DNA from: Panicum virgatum
Taxonomy: Eukaryota > Streptophyta > Magnoliopsida > Poales > Poaceae
Length of the DNA stretch: 64,000 nt
Assembly: GCF_016808335.1 (NCBI RefSeq)
Contig: NC_053146.1
Location: 28,373,495 to 28,437,494 of the forward strand
Reading direction: 5' to 3'
Positions 47,718 to 58,951 of this stretch are shown here, piece by piece. Within the stretch, counting starts at the first letter, position 1. The number at the start of each line of letters is the position of its first letter. The notes below the pieces were generated by a model. The model saw only the letters and a program-made list of their open reading frames with translations, made no database searches and was not told the origin of the DNA. Made by a program: the position numbers and the translations under genes.

Positions 47718-50700
47718 TGTGGCAGAACCACCTGAATTATCCCGGCTCAAGTGCGCAGGCCATCACCATAAAGGCAACACCGGCTCAAACGCACTTCAAA
47801 CGGAACAATCCTTGGTCTGTCGGGTAACGTCCCGATACAACCACCGGTTCTCGGATCGAACAAGCATACCCCGCACGAAGGCGAGTCCAGAGATATTACA
47901 ACCACAAGTTTTACATCACAGGTATAAAAGTTATTACAAACCAGTTCTAAAGTATTATTACAAGACCAACCTTAGTAAACAGTTATACAAGCCATAACTT
48001 AAATTCAGAGTTTAGACAGCGGAAGATAAAACACGACGGCTACAACACGTCGCAAAAGGATACCAGGCTAGCCCAAGCATGGTATCACTCGCCATAGTCA
48101 TTGCCGGTCGAAGACGTGTCCCACTCTACGGACCAGCCAGGAGGCAACGAGCAAGGGTAGGTCAAGCTAGCGATTTGCTCCTCAAAACTCATACCTGAAA
48201 AGGTTTTCAACAGCAAGACTGAGTATTCTAATACTCAGCAAGACTTAACCGTCAACGGGCCTAAGTAGCCCACTATAGCTAGACTATGCAGGGTTTGTGA
48301 GGCTCTGGTTTTCCTTTTTGCTGAAAAGCAATAAAGAGTAGGTCCTTACTTTCAAGTTTTAGCTTTCAAGATTCTAGTTGGTTTAACCATTCTATGTAAG
48401 CAACTACTATCCAAACATGGTAGAAAACTAAGCAAACAACAAGATTGATAAATAATATTGTTGCTCTTATTACTCTGTGTGCCAAAGGGATCAAGCAGTC
48501 TCATATCATCGTGAGAGGCGGACGATTCTGAATCGAAATTCAACCTTGCAAGGATAAACCTAGCACACACGTCTGGAACACCATCGGGTCGTTCCCAAAC
48601 AACCGTTGACCTTTCTTTCTGGCTTGTGGATAGTGCCACTCTCCCCGACTACAGGGCTCCAAGGTCCACCCTTCTACGAGGTCCACCCTTGTCCCTTGAA
48701 GTCGCAGTGTTGCGCAACATAAACATAAAACCTATCCCTAAGAGAGAGTGGGAGGTATATCCACTCCCCGGTCCAATCGGCTACTAGGCTTGCCGCGTAC
48801 CATATTTACGGCATGTGGCTAGTACTTTCAAAAACTTAACCACCACTACCACACACCGCGACCTTAACAAGTTCATCAATACAGACGGGGTCTCACCAAA
48901 GGTCATGATATCGAACACGACCCCGTCCGTCGTCCTTATATTGATAACAGAAAGTAAACAAGTAATTCCTATAAAGCCCGCGAGTGACAGGCAATCACTC
49001 GACTTTTACCGGTCCTATAAGCTTAGCAAGTAGTCGAACTCAAGTCTAGTGTTCAGTACATAGGTTCCTAGGATCATGCATCTAGGGTTTCAATTCAAAT
49101 CCTAAGAACTGTAAATGCACAAGTAAGTAATACAGTAAATGATATTAATTTGAAGTATAGGTTATGTCCGGGGCTTGCCTTCTCGGTAGTCGCTAGCTAA
49201 CACAGCCTGGGGTTCTTCCGAACTTTGGTTCGGGGCTTCAGTTAGTTCAGCTACGTTCACCTGGACTTCTGGATCACCTCCGTCAGACTCCGGGATCAAC
49301 TCGTACGTCCCGTCTGTCAACGTAGTCGTATCTATATGAAATGCAAAAGGTGACATAATTAAGAACATACCCCTGTCATGGTAAAGTTGTAGGCTAACAA
49401 CTGGCAAACAAGCATAACACATGGGCAATCATTTATAGAGTAGTTAACTAACAAACCTAACTACACAAGGCATCATGATCAACCATACAAATGATGTTGA
49501 CTACTCCATAAACAAGTGGGGGTGGTTTTCTATAACAAACAAAACATGGTTTGCTAATAAACTAAACACTCAGAGCATAACCAGTAATAAATTCTACCAA
49601 AATTTCACTAAACAGAACATGAACAAATTAATCTACCCTGTAAAAATGATGCCATAACATCTAACCATTTAATCAGAACAAATCAATCATTCAGACAGCA
49701 CATAGAACAAACTTGAATTATACAGGTCAACCTAGAACAAAGAAGAAGCTCAAAATTTAACAGGAGATCTACACAGAAATGAACTAGCTACTGTGAATTT
49801 TTCATGATTTTATCTACACAAAAATAATTATGAGAAAATAAACAAAACAGAACAACAGATTAGCAAGATTCATTTTTAGATCCTGTTCTTGTCATGAACT
49901 GAGGCTCAAACTTCCTGCACAAGCTAAGCTACTCTAGAATAACATGCAGAAATATTTTCATGATTTATTACGAAAAGAAACTATTTACCATAATTAAAGT
50001 CTATTAAACAAGGATTAAATCAAATAAATAGCTATACATGAGAACTGAGCACGAAATTTTTATAGCAACACTATATACATATGAGTAAATCACCATAACA
50101 ATTTCATTGCAAGATCAGGCTTCAAACAGTAGATAAGAAAAAGATAAAAACAACTAATATATATGCACTAGTAACACAAATCAAAATTTTCAGCAAAAAC
50201 TTGCAACTAAAGCCTAACATATTATGGTTCTACTTCATAGAGCTCTTCAAGAGGATTCCAAAACATCTAGATTTTCTATTTTATGAATTTTCCACGAATT
50301 GATATTGAATTTCAAAGTTCACTGAAAATCATCACAAAGAAGTCCCTAGAGCACTATTCATCTGTGTCTTGAGCTATTCAAATAACCCCCTGGCCTTTCT
50401 CGAATTTAAACCCGAGGGTCCTTGGCTGAGTCAGAGAGGGGAGGCGACGGTTGACCGGCCAAATCCCGGCGAGGGGCTCACCGGCGGCGAGGGGTAGGTT
50501 GGGGAAAACGGAGAGGAAGTCGAGGCGATTCTCTGGATGCCCTTGGGTCGCGAAATGAGGGCGGGAGGAGGTCGGTCCACGGTGAGCGGCGGCTAGTGGA
50601 GCTCGGAGCACGGCAGCGGGGTGGCTCCGGTGGGGTTCGGGCGAGGGGAAGTGGCCTGGGAGTTGCGCGAGGACGAGGCAGTGCTTGCTAGGTGGTCAGA

Positions 50701-51592
50701 GCGGGCGGAGGAGCGGCGGTGAGGCGGCTCCGCGGCGGGGGTGAGCTCGTCGGAGTTCAAGCGGGGCGGCGGCGCTGTTCTGGGGCGTGGGAGCATGGAG
50801 AAGGCAAAAGGAGGAGAGGAATAGGATGCTGGGGTATTTGTAGTGCCTGTGCGCACGTGAAGAGAGGGCGGCGGCCTCAGCCTTGGCCGGGCCACGGCGA
50901 CGGCGAGGTGGCGACCATGCGGCGGCTCTGGGCGGCATGGCAAGGCAAGGGAAGCTCCAGCGCGCAGCCAAGGGCGGTGGAGGAGCAGCAGCTCGACGCG
51001 TGGGCGCCAGCGCAATGCAGAACGTGGCCGGGCAGGCTCTCCCCTGCGCCGGCGACGACGCTGCACAGCGGCGGCGGGGGAAAAACAGAGCAGGGAGCGG
51101 GAGGTGGAAGAAAGGGTTGTTTTGCAATTTCCAAAAATTCCAGGGACCCCACTGTAAAACCGCGATAACTTTTAAAATTAGGCTCAAATGAAAAAGTGCC
51201 CAACATGAAAGTTGTTCAGTTTTTCAAGATCTACAACTTTGATGTTGTGCAAAAATTTATTTGATCAAAGGATAGAGAGCTAAATTTGAAAACATAGAAG
51301 GGAATTTGAATTTAAAGGAATTTGTCTTTTTCAATGAAATTTCATTTCAATCTTGGGCTGATTTGAAAAGTTCCCTGCCATGTAATGATTACACCACATT
51401 TTGCAAAAACACCCTCCACAAAAGTTATAATTGCACACCCAATTCAAATATAACTGCAGAAAGTACCTTGCATAAAATCATAATTACACATATACCCTTT
51501 TATAATTACAAAAAGATCCCTTTTCAAGTAAACTAAGCACAAGATGCATACAATGAGTGCAATTTGATTGTGCAAACACCTAGGGTGTTACA
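47718..51592 (-). repeat. TEK-E2 3' LTR (3875 bp)
   Basis: TGTGGCAGAACCACC at 47718 to GGGTGTTACA at 51592. Contains a segment (about 49044-49739) that the 5' LTR lacks. The GC-rich part 50400-51130 has overlapping frames on both strands duplicated in the 5' LTR; not credible genes. Confidence 0.95.
51208..51240. other. LTR stem-loop AAAGTTGT...ACAACTTT (TEK-E2, 3' LTR)
   Basis: Same stem as TEK-E1 and at the same distance from the LTR start. The 5' LTR copy is at 61744-61776. Confidence 0.65.
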
Positions 51593-51605
51593 GCCTTCCC
51601 CCCTA
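51593..51605 (-). other. TEK-E2 polypurine tract
   Basis: Minus strand AGGGGGGAAGGC abuts the TGTAACACCC start of the 3' LTR. Confidence 0.8.
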
Positions 51606-51637
51606 AAAAGGAATCTCGCCCCGAGATTACAGGAAGA

Positions 51638-53251
51638 CTAAGAATGGAAAGGTTTGATACCTGGATTTGTTCTAAGAAAGTCGGGAAAGTTTCTTTGGAG
51701 AAAATTTTCAGTCTCCCAAGTAGCTTCTTCCTCGGTATGATGATTCCACTGAATCTTGTACATTTTAACTTTCTCCCTTCTAGTACTTCTTTCTTTGGTG
51801 TCAAGAATCTTGATTGGATACTCCGTATAAGATAGATCGGATTCAATCTCGATATCTTGTGGTTCAAGGATCTCAGTAGGTACCCTGGTGCACTTCCGGA
51901 GTTGTGATACATGGAAGACATCATGAATGACGGCCAACTGAGAAGGAAGACGAAGTCGGTAGGCAACTGGTCCACAAGTTTCGATAATTTCAAATGGTCC
52001 GTTGTATCGGGGTGCTAGTTTCCCTTTTACGCCAAAGCGTTGAACACCTCTAGTAGGAGACACTCGCAAATATACGAAATCCCCTACCTCGAATTGTAAA
52101 GGATCTCTTCTTTTGTCTGCATAACTTTTCTGTCTTGATTGGGCTGCTTTGAGATTAGTCTGGATAACTTTGACTTTCTCCTCTGCCTCAGAGACTAGAT
52201 CTGGCCCAAAGATTTTGCGTTCTCCAGCTTGTGACCAACTCAAAGGAGTTCGACACCTTCGTCCGTATAACGCTTCAAATGGTGCCATTTGCAAGCTGGA
52301 TTGATAACTGTTATTATACGAGAATTCTGCCAGTTCTAGGCATTTGTCCCTGTTCTTGCCATATTGAATAGCACATGCCCTCAACATGTCTTCAAGGATT
52401 TGATTGATTCGCTCCGTTTTCCCATCAGTTTGTGGATGATAAGCTGAACTACGAATCAATTTTGTTCCAAGAGATTCTTGCAATTGCTCCCAGAAACGTG
52501 CAATAAACTGAGCCCCACGATCAGAAATGATCGTCTTTGGAACTCCATGCAAACGAACAATTTGATTGAGATAAATCTCTGCATACCTCTTGGCAGAATA
52601 AGTTGTATGCACTGGAATAAAATGAGCGGTCTTGGTGAGTCTATCAACGACTACCCAAATAGAATCATGCTTCTGAGAAGTGTTGGGTAAACCGACAATA
52701 AAATCCATACTAATGTCCTCCCATTTCCAAGATGGAATGGGTAAAGGTTGGAGAGTACCAGCTACTTTCAAGTGACTAGCCTTAACTCTTTGACAGACAT
52801 CACACTCAAAAACATATCTGGCGATCTCTCTTTTCATTCGAGTCCACCAGAAATTTTGTTTAAGGTCTTGGTACATCTTTGTACTACCCGGATGAATCGA
52901 AAACTTCGATAGATGAGCTTCGTCAAGAATTTGCTTTCTAAGTTGATGATCCTTGGGTACAACAAGTCGAGATTCAAACCATAAAACTCCTCGATGATCC
53001 ACTCGGAAACATTTGTACTTTGCTTCACCTTGGGATAACTTTTCTTTGATAACCTTGATACCCTCATCATGTAATTGTGCCATGATGATGCTATCATGAA
53101 GTGTAGGCTGAATAGATATATGGTTCAAACTTCCTTGAGGTACCATTTCTAGGTTCAACTTCATCATTTCTTGGCATAGAGTTTCATTGAATGGCTCTAC
53201 AGATAGACAATGGCATTGTGACTTGCAGGCTGAGTGCATCCGCAACCACAT
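51638..53251 (-). CDS. TEK-E2 integrase with C-terminal chromodomain
   Basis: An open frame of 537 codons, out of frame with the upstream RT because of an extra base at about 53227. Zinc-binding region [10 protein letters not shown]...[12 protein letters not shown] core with [28 protein letters not shown] and [21 protein letters not shown] block [20 protein letters not shown]; chromodomain at the end ([20 protein letters not shown]). It would integrate element cDNA, with the chromodomain steering insertion towards modified chromatin in chromoviruses. The catalytic residues are all present. The only visible obstacle is the upstream frameshift, so this segment is intact in itself. Confidence 0.9.
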   Translation of the reverse strand: MWLRMHSACKSQCHCLSVEPFNETLCQEMMKLNLEMVPQGSLNHISIQPTLHDSIIMAQLHDEGIKVIKEKLSQGEAKYKCFRVDHRGVLWFESRLVVPKDHQLRKQILDEAHLSKFSIHPGSTKMYQDLKQNFWWTRMKREIARYVFECDVCQRVKASHLKVAGTLQPLPIPSWKWEDISMDFIVGLPNTSQKHDSIWVVVDRLTKTAHFIPVHTTYSAKRYAEIYLNQIVRLHGVPKTIISDRGAQFIARFWEQLQESLGTKLIRSSAYHPQTDGKTERINQILEDMLRACAIQYGKNRDKCLELAEFSYNNSYQSSLQMAPFEALYGRRCRTPLSWSQAGERKIFGPDLVSEAEEKVKVIQTNLKAAQSRQKSYADKRRDPLQFEVGDFVYLRVSPTRGVQRFGVKGKLAPRYNGPFEIIETCGPVAYRLRLPSQLAVIHDVFHVSQLRKCTRVPTEILEPQDIEIESDLSYTEYPIKILDTKERSTRREKVKMYKIQWNHHTEEEATWETENFLQRNFPDFLRTNPGIKPFHS

Positions 53252-55232
53252 TAGCTTTTCCTGGATGATAGTGCACTTCTAGATCATAATCCTTTATCAA
53301 CTCTAGCCAACGCCTCTGTCTCATGTTGAGATCAGCTCGGGTGAAGATATATTTGAGACTCTTATGGTCAGTGTAAATATTACAATGAGTTCCCATAAGA
53401 TGATGTCTCCAAAGCTTGAGGGCGTGTATAACAGCTGCTAACTCTAGATCATGTGTTGGATAATTCTCCTCATGATTCCGGAGAGCTCTTGATGCATAAG
53501 CAATAACTCGGTTTTCTTGCATAAGCACACAACCAAGTCCCGTACCAGAAGCATCGCAATAGACATCAAAAGGTTTGGTACTGTCCCGTGTAGCCAATAC
53601 TGGAGCAGTAGTGAGTCGAGCTTTGAGAGTTTGAAAGGCTTCTTCACATTTGTCACTCCAAACAAACTTCACTCCCTTCTTAAATAACTCCGTCATAGGC
53701 TTGGCTATTCTGGAGAAATCAGGGATGAATCGACGATAGTATCCAGCTAAACCTAGAAAACTGCGAATTTGATGAACTGAAGTTGGAGATTCCCAATCCA
53801 TCACTTCTTGTACTTTAGTTGAATCAACAGATATACCATCACTGGAGATAGTGTGGCCTAAGAATTTCACACTGTCCAACCAAAATTCACACTTGGAGAA
53901 TTTGGCATAAAGATGATGATCTCGTAATCGTTGAAGAACGATACGCAAATGCTCAGCATGATCTTCTTCGTTCTTGGAGTAGATCAAAATATCGTCAATG
54001 AATACTACGACGAATTTATCCAGCTCCGGCATAAAGACTGAATTCATCAAGTACATGAAATATGCTGGGGCGTTGGTAAGACCAAAAGACATAACCAGAT
54101 ATTCATAAAGTCCATATCTGGTCGAGAAAGCAGTCTTTGGAATATCACAAGGCCTGATCTTTATTTGGTGGTAGCCAGAACGAAGATCGATCTTAGAGAA
54201 AACCTTGGCTCCAGCTAACTGATCAAATAGGATATCAATGCGGGGAAGAGGATACTTATTTTTAATAGTGACCGCATTGAGTGGTCGATAATCAACGCAT
54301 AGCCTCAAGCTGTTGTCTTTCTTCTTCACAAATAGGGCTGGACATCCCCAGGGTGAAGAACTTGGACGTATAAAGCCCTTGTCAAGAAGGTCTTGGAGTT
54401 GGACTTTCAATTCTGCTAACTCATTTGGAGGCATTCGATACGACCTCTTAGAAATAGGGGCGGTACCGGGTTGAAGTTCAATAACAAACTCGATATCCCT
54501 ATCAGGAGGCATTCCAGGCAAATCATCTGGAAATACATCCGCATACTCCCACACAACAAGGATATCTTCAAGTTTAATTTCTTTTGTAGCATAAGCACAA
54601 GAGTTGAAGCACTCTCGTTGTGGTAGATAGAGTATGGTGGCTCCTTGATGTGGTGAATCTATCTCGACAGCTCGGGAAGAGATATCTAACAGTACTTTAT
54701 GTGTAGTCATCCAATTCATGCCTAAAATAACATCCATGCCTTCTAAGTTCAACATGATCAAATCTGTCTTTATCAATTTGCTTCCCAGCTTAATTGGCAC
54801 ATATCTAGTGATTTGATTGGAAGCTATCTTTCCACCAGGGGTTGTTATCATAAAAGACCCCTTAGTATGACAAAAATCCAATTCTAATCTTGCTCCAAAT
54901 TTGGCACTTATAAAACTATGCGTTGCACCAGAATCAAATAATATGACTGCGGGTTTATTGTGGATAGAGAAAGTACCCGTCATAACTGGTGCTCCTTCTG
55001 GAAGGTCTGCGAGAGTGGTGAAATTAACTCGCCCTTGTCGAACTTGCACCATTTGCCTCTTGCCCTTGCCCTTATTGTTGTTCTGGTTGGAGTTTTGCCC
55101 TGGATTATTCCTTCTGGGTTGCGGACAATTCTTGGCAAAGTGAGATGTACTGCCGCAGTTGAAGCATCGATTATTACCATTCCCACTATTGAACTGTGGG
55201 GCATTCGGCCTTGGGCTAGATTGTTGCTGCTG
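53184..55232 (-). pseudogene. TEK-E2 zinc knuckle, protease, RT and RNase H
   Basis: In frame with gag but separated from it by the TAG at 55233-55235. Order: zinc knuckle [15 protein letters not shown] (about 55130-55175), basic linker, protease [14 protein letters not shown] with [52 protein letters not shown] and catalytic [13 protein letters not shown], RNase [33 protein letters not shown] and the tether [14 protein letters not shown]. An inserted A at 53227 shifts the frame right after DALS, ending at 53184; the integrase continues in the other frame. All catalytic motifs are intact. Confidence 0.9.
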
Positions 55233-56195
55233 CTACTGTTGCTGTTGCTGCTGCTGAGGCACTGGAGGTCTGAATCCTCCCTGCTGTTGGGGCGGCCTAA
55301 AGACAAGCCTGCCCACTGGGGCATTTCCCTGTGGAGGTCTGGGTGGAGTATTTTGCACCAGACGATACCTCGGTGGCTGGGCACTCGAGGGTCCTATGGG
55401 TGCCTTCCGCTTCTTCTCAGCACGATGGGCAGTGATGCAGTCCTCTTGAGTAATTGATAGGTTGACCAGCTCATTATAGGTGTTGGGCTGAACAAGGTTC
55501 AGGCGTTCCTTGAGCTTGGTAGTGAGGCCACGACTAAAACGATCACGTTTCTTGGCATCCGTATCAGCATGATGGCCCGCATATTGGCACAGATGATTGA
55601 AGGTCTGTGCATATTGTAGAACAGTGCGGGTTCCTTGATTTAGAGCCAAGAACTCATTCAGCTTTCTCTCTATCAGTCCTTCAGGAATATGATGTGATCT
55701 GAAGGCAGTTCGGAATTCCTCCCAAGAGATGACATGTTCAGCAGGCTGCATCTCACAATAATGATCCCACCATATGCGTGCAGGACCACGAAGTTGTTGG
55801 GCGGCAAAGTGGGCCTTGTTGGCATCAGCACACGGTACCGCTAACAGAGCAAACTTGGAATTGATAGTACGAAGCCAAGCATCAGCATCTAGTGGGTCAT
55901 CAGCTCGGCTGAAGAGTGGAGGTTGGGTACCAAAGAACTCATGGTAACCCGCGGGTTGAGCATCCCGACCTCCATGATATTGGCGGGGCTGATTTTGTTG
56001 CCCTTGGACCAATTGACGAAGCAGCTCAGTCTGCATGGCCATCAACTCATGCAGATTCGACGGTGGTGGCGGTGGCTGCTGAGATCCACTGCCACTTCTC
56101 ACGGCCGAAGCCTTCAGGCGTTCCACGAGTTTGACCAACCATCTGTAATTATGGAAGACATCCATTAGATACATTTCTCTTGCTCCCAAAATCAA
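55233..56195 (-). pseudogene. TEK-E2 Gag
   Basis: Open frame of 320 codons. The retrotransposon gag core is at about residues 90-230 (WLRTINSKFALLAVPCADAN, ARIWWDHY, FNHLCQYAGHHADTD, DRFSRGLTTKLKERLN). A Pro/Gln-rich tail ends in a poly-Gln tract, where CAG has become TAG (55233-55235); reading then continues in frame into the zinc knuckle and pol. So the original was one Gag-Pol frame from 56195 onward. The true start may be an internal methionine, since the first 30 residues are not typical. Gag forms the virus-like particle. Confidence 0.85.
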
Positions 56196-56778
56196 TGGTA
56201 AATGCAGTGATCAAACATTGGATATCAAAATAGAATCAGCAGAATTTAACTAAATGCGGTGTAGCATAATATGCACAACACATATTTGTACAACCCATAA
56301 AACTCAGAATTGGTCAACTGTTAGATGGCTTCATGCTCCATCGTATTGATACTCAATGCTGAGAGTAAAAGGGTAAAGAAGCTAATCCAGCAATTCATTC
56401 TTCGCCGTTCTGCGCTACGCGGCTAACCAACGGAGATCATAGAAGTGATTGGACTAAACTATAGTCTCATAGATTCCTAGGCTAAAATTTGATGAGCACA
56501 CATGCCACAAAATTTGCAACATCTTAGTATTCATCAAACAGCGTGGAAATGCACAAATGAAGAGATTTGGCAAGTAGGAAGATCATGATTTTCAAACTGG
56601 TAGTCGCTACTTATATTACATCCAAAGTAGCCTTTCTCATACAACCTAGCATCATACATCCTTACCACATATAATACAACAAGTGGTACTCCTCCCTAGG
56701 GCTATTATACATCATCTTCTCTATGTACAAATGCTACAATAAGAGAAAACACAACTATCTAGGACAAGTCTAAGACGC
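56196..56778 (-). other. TEK-E2 spacer between leader ORF and gag
   Basis: AT-rich, no coding frame or repeat noticed on either strand. Confidence 0.6.
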
Positions 56779-57681
56779 CTAGAAGTCATCGAGGTTGCCC
56801 ACAGAAGAGGCACTGCCGGAAGAAGAGTCGTCCGGCTGAGGGTTAGGCTCAGCAAGTGCGTGCTCCGAATCCAAGTCAGAAACTCCCTCAATCTCCTCTG
56901 GGTCCTCTTCTGCTGCTGCAGGCTCGGCTAGGAACATCTAGTTGCTCCTGGAGCGCACCAATATGGGCTAAAGCGTCAGCCCAATCTGCTTGAAGCTCAT
57001 TCACCTGCCCCTGAAGAAAACCAATAACCGTGTTGCGCTGCTCTATCTCAGCACCATGTTCTAAAGCCTGATGCTCAAACTGTGCAATGGCCTGATCCCT
57101 ACCAGCAACGGCATCCTGAAGTCCCTGGATCTGAGTATCTCTCAAACGAAGACCTCGCTGGAAGGACTGGGCTAGTCTAGCACCTGCTCCATATGTCACT
57201 GCTGAAGTATCTGGTAGTGAGACTGCGCATTCATATATCTGACTACTGCCTGAATAGTCTCCACAGCTACATCTCCAATTAAGTGCCCAAAGTGTGTGGC
57301 CCTAAAGAGCCACTCTGCATTACCAGCACTGACCGCTCGAAACAAACCAATCGGATACGCAGCTACCTCCTCAGGATGGTGCTCACAAAAAGTAGTAATA
57401 GCTCTGAGGGCTGCCGTCTCAAAAGCATCAACCAAACGATATCCCACCACCTCAATATCAATAGGTGGCCAATCCAAGGTGGGGTGCTGAGGAATGGTCA
57501 TGGTAACTCTGTTCTTCTGAATCCCATCCTCAGAAAACTGGCGTCCCGTGTACTGGGGTGGATCTGGGTAGTGAAAGATACAAAGTGAATCCCAAAGAAT
57601 CCTCGGAAAACCCTCCTAGTACAGACAGTCGGTATGAGCATTTCCCTCCTCATCCCAACACATCTAGGGACAAGCTGCCAT
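56779..57681 (-). pseudogene. Unrecognised leader ORF of TEK-E2 (globular + coiled coil + acidic tail)
   Basis: Between the primer site and gag, about 300 codons of protein-like sequence on the element's sense strand. It starts at ATG 57681, has in-frame TAGs at 57664-57666 and 57616-57618, then an open stretch to TGA 57196 (PQYTGRQFSEDGIQKNRV, TLDWPPIDIEVVGYRL, EHHPEEVAAYPIGLFRAV). A frameshift leads to 56888-57199, a coiled coil (GLQDAVAGRDQAIAQFEHQA, QGQVNELQADWADALAHIGA), and another near 56935 to an acidic Ser/Asp-rich tail ending LDDF at TAG 56779-56781. It is not Gag, Pol or a zinc knuckle. I do not recognise the family. It could be an accessory ORF of Tekay elements or a captured host fragment. 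The pattern of long open blocks with few lesions is like the neighbouring gag. Confidence 0.55.
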
Positions 57682-58937
57682 CTGAATCAAAAAGGATTCA
57701 AATGTGAGTAATGTGATTATCTCAAGACTTCTCAAATAAAGCTTTAAGAAGACTGTGGAAAAGCAAATATGATTCTAAATCAAAAGATAATATGGTTCCA
57801 AACTCAGAAAATAATAAACCACAATCGGTACTGGTTCATCATTTGAGATTCTAAGGTATGAAAAGATCCTTATAACAACAAGATGGGGCTTAGGATGAAG
57901 GCATGACTCAAAACCCTATTTTTCATCCAAGGAAACCTAAGCATTTAACAAGCATGCTACTAAAATCAAAATTCAACTCACTCATGATTTAAGCACACTA
58001 ACACTTATCTATGAGAATTCATACTAGAAATTCCTTACAAAGCTTAGGTAACAACTTCAAACACTAAGAACCAATTCAAACATCAACTAGATATGCATGC
58101 ACGTCCTGACCGTCCTCACAAGATAAACAATTGCCAACTATCGTTGGGCTTACGTGGTTAGCACGGTGGCATACATAAATACGGCTCTCCCTATATAGCT
58201 AGTCGATACATTCTAACCGTTCTTAACTTATCGAATCGCGGTTAGTGTACCTGCAGAAGATTGACAGAACAAATATATATATCCAATGAACCTTTCATGC
58301 CAGCACTCATGAAAGCATCCCCAAACATTACCGCTCACTATAGAAGCGGCAGCCATACAATTTCCACCGTATGGCCAACGTTAACATACGCTACTCAGAA
58401 GCGCATTCACAAGTTCCTTTACTCCCAATATAGTCGACCAAGATCGATATATTGGCAGCAGCTCAAGTAGGCCACTGCTTGAGCGCAGCGTTCGGTTCGC
58501 ATCGCCGACGGGAAGGTCAGACTCCCTCAGCTGACTGAGCACATTTTACTTCCAATATAGTCAACTATTAGTCGGTATATTGGAAGCACCTCAAGTAAGC
58601 CACTGCTTGAGGGCAGCGTTCGGCTCGCATCACCGACGGGAAGGTCAGACTCCCTCAGCTGACTGAGGATCCTTACCTTCTTACCTCAACGTAGGTGCGT
58701 CGTTACAAGAATTAAGAGTTGCTTGTGAGTATGGTTTGACAAAATGTAAAGTGCTGGAAGTCAGATACATAAACCATACATAAATAACCACCTAGTAATT
58801 CCCGTAAATTCCCTAGGACTTTACGTTCTATGCACAACCCTTAACGAATCCAACGTAGCTTTCCGAAATTCTTTGTTGTTCCAATTTTATACGGAAAACG
58901 ATTTTTAAGGTTCCAACACCTCTGGTGTACACTTGTA
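57682..58937 (-). other. TEK-E2 leader upstream of the extra ORF
   Basis: Non-coding. Contains the structured tandem repeats at 58424-58668; the remainder is AT-rich without anything I can name. Confidence 0.6.
58424..58668. repeat. Two structured 128-bp leader repeats
   Basis: Units begin CCAATATAGTC at 58424 and 58552. Each contains CCAATATA...TATATTGG (8-bp stem), TCAAG...CTTGA and CTCAGCTGACTGAG (5-bp stem, 4-base loop). Between units the loops vary while stems are kept. Located 270-515 bp from the primer site, where retroelement packaging or dimerisation signals usually lie. Confidence 0.75.
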
Positions 58938-58949
58938 GCTCGGATACCA
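58938..58949 (-). other. TEK-E2 primer binding site
   Basis: Minus strand TGGTATCCGAGC, two bases inside the 5' LTR. A one-base variant of the tRNA-iMet-type site TGGTATCAGAGC. Confidence 0.85.
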
Positions 58950-58951
58950 GC

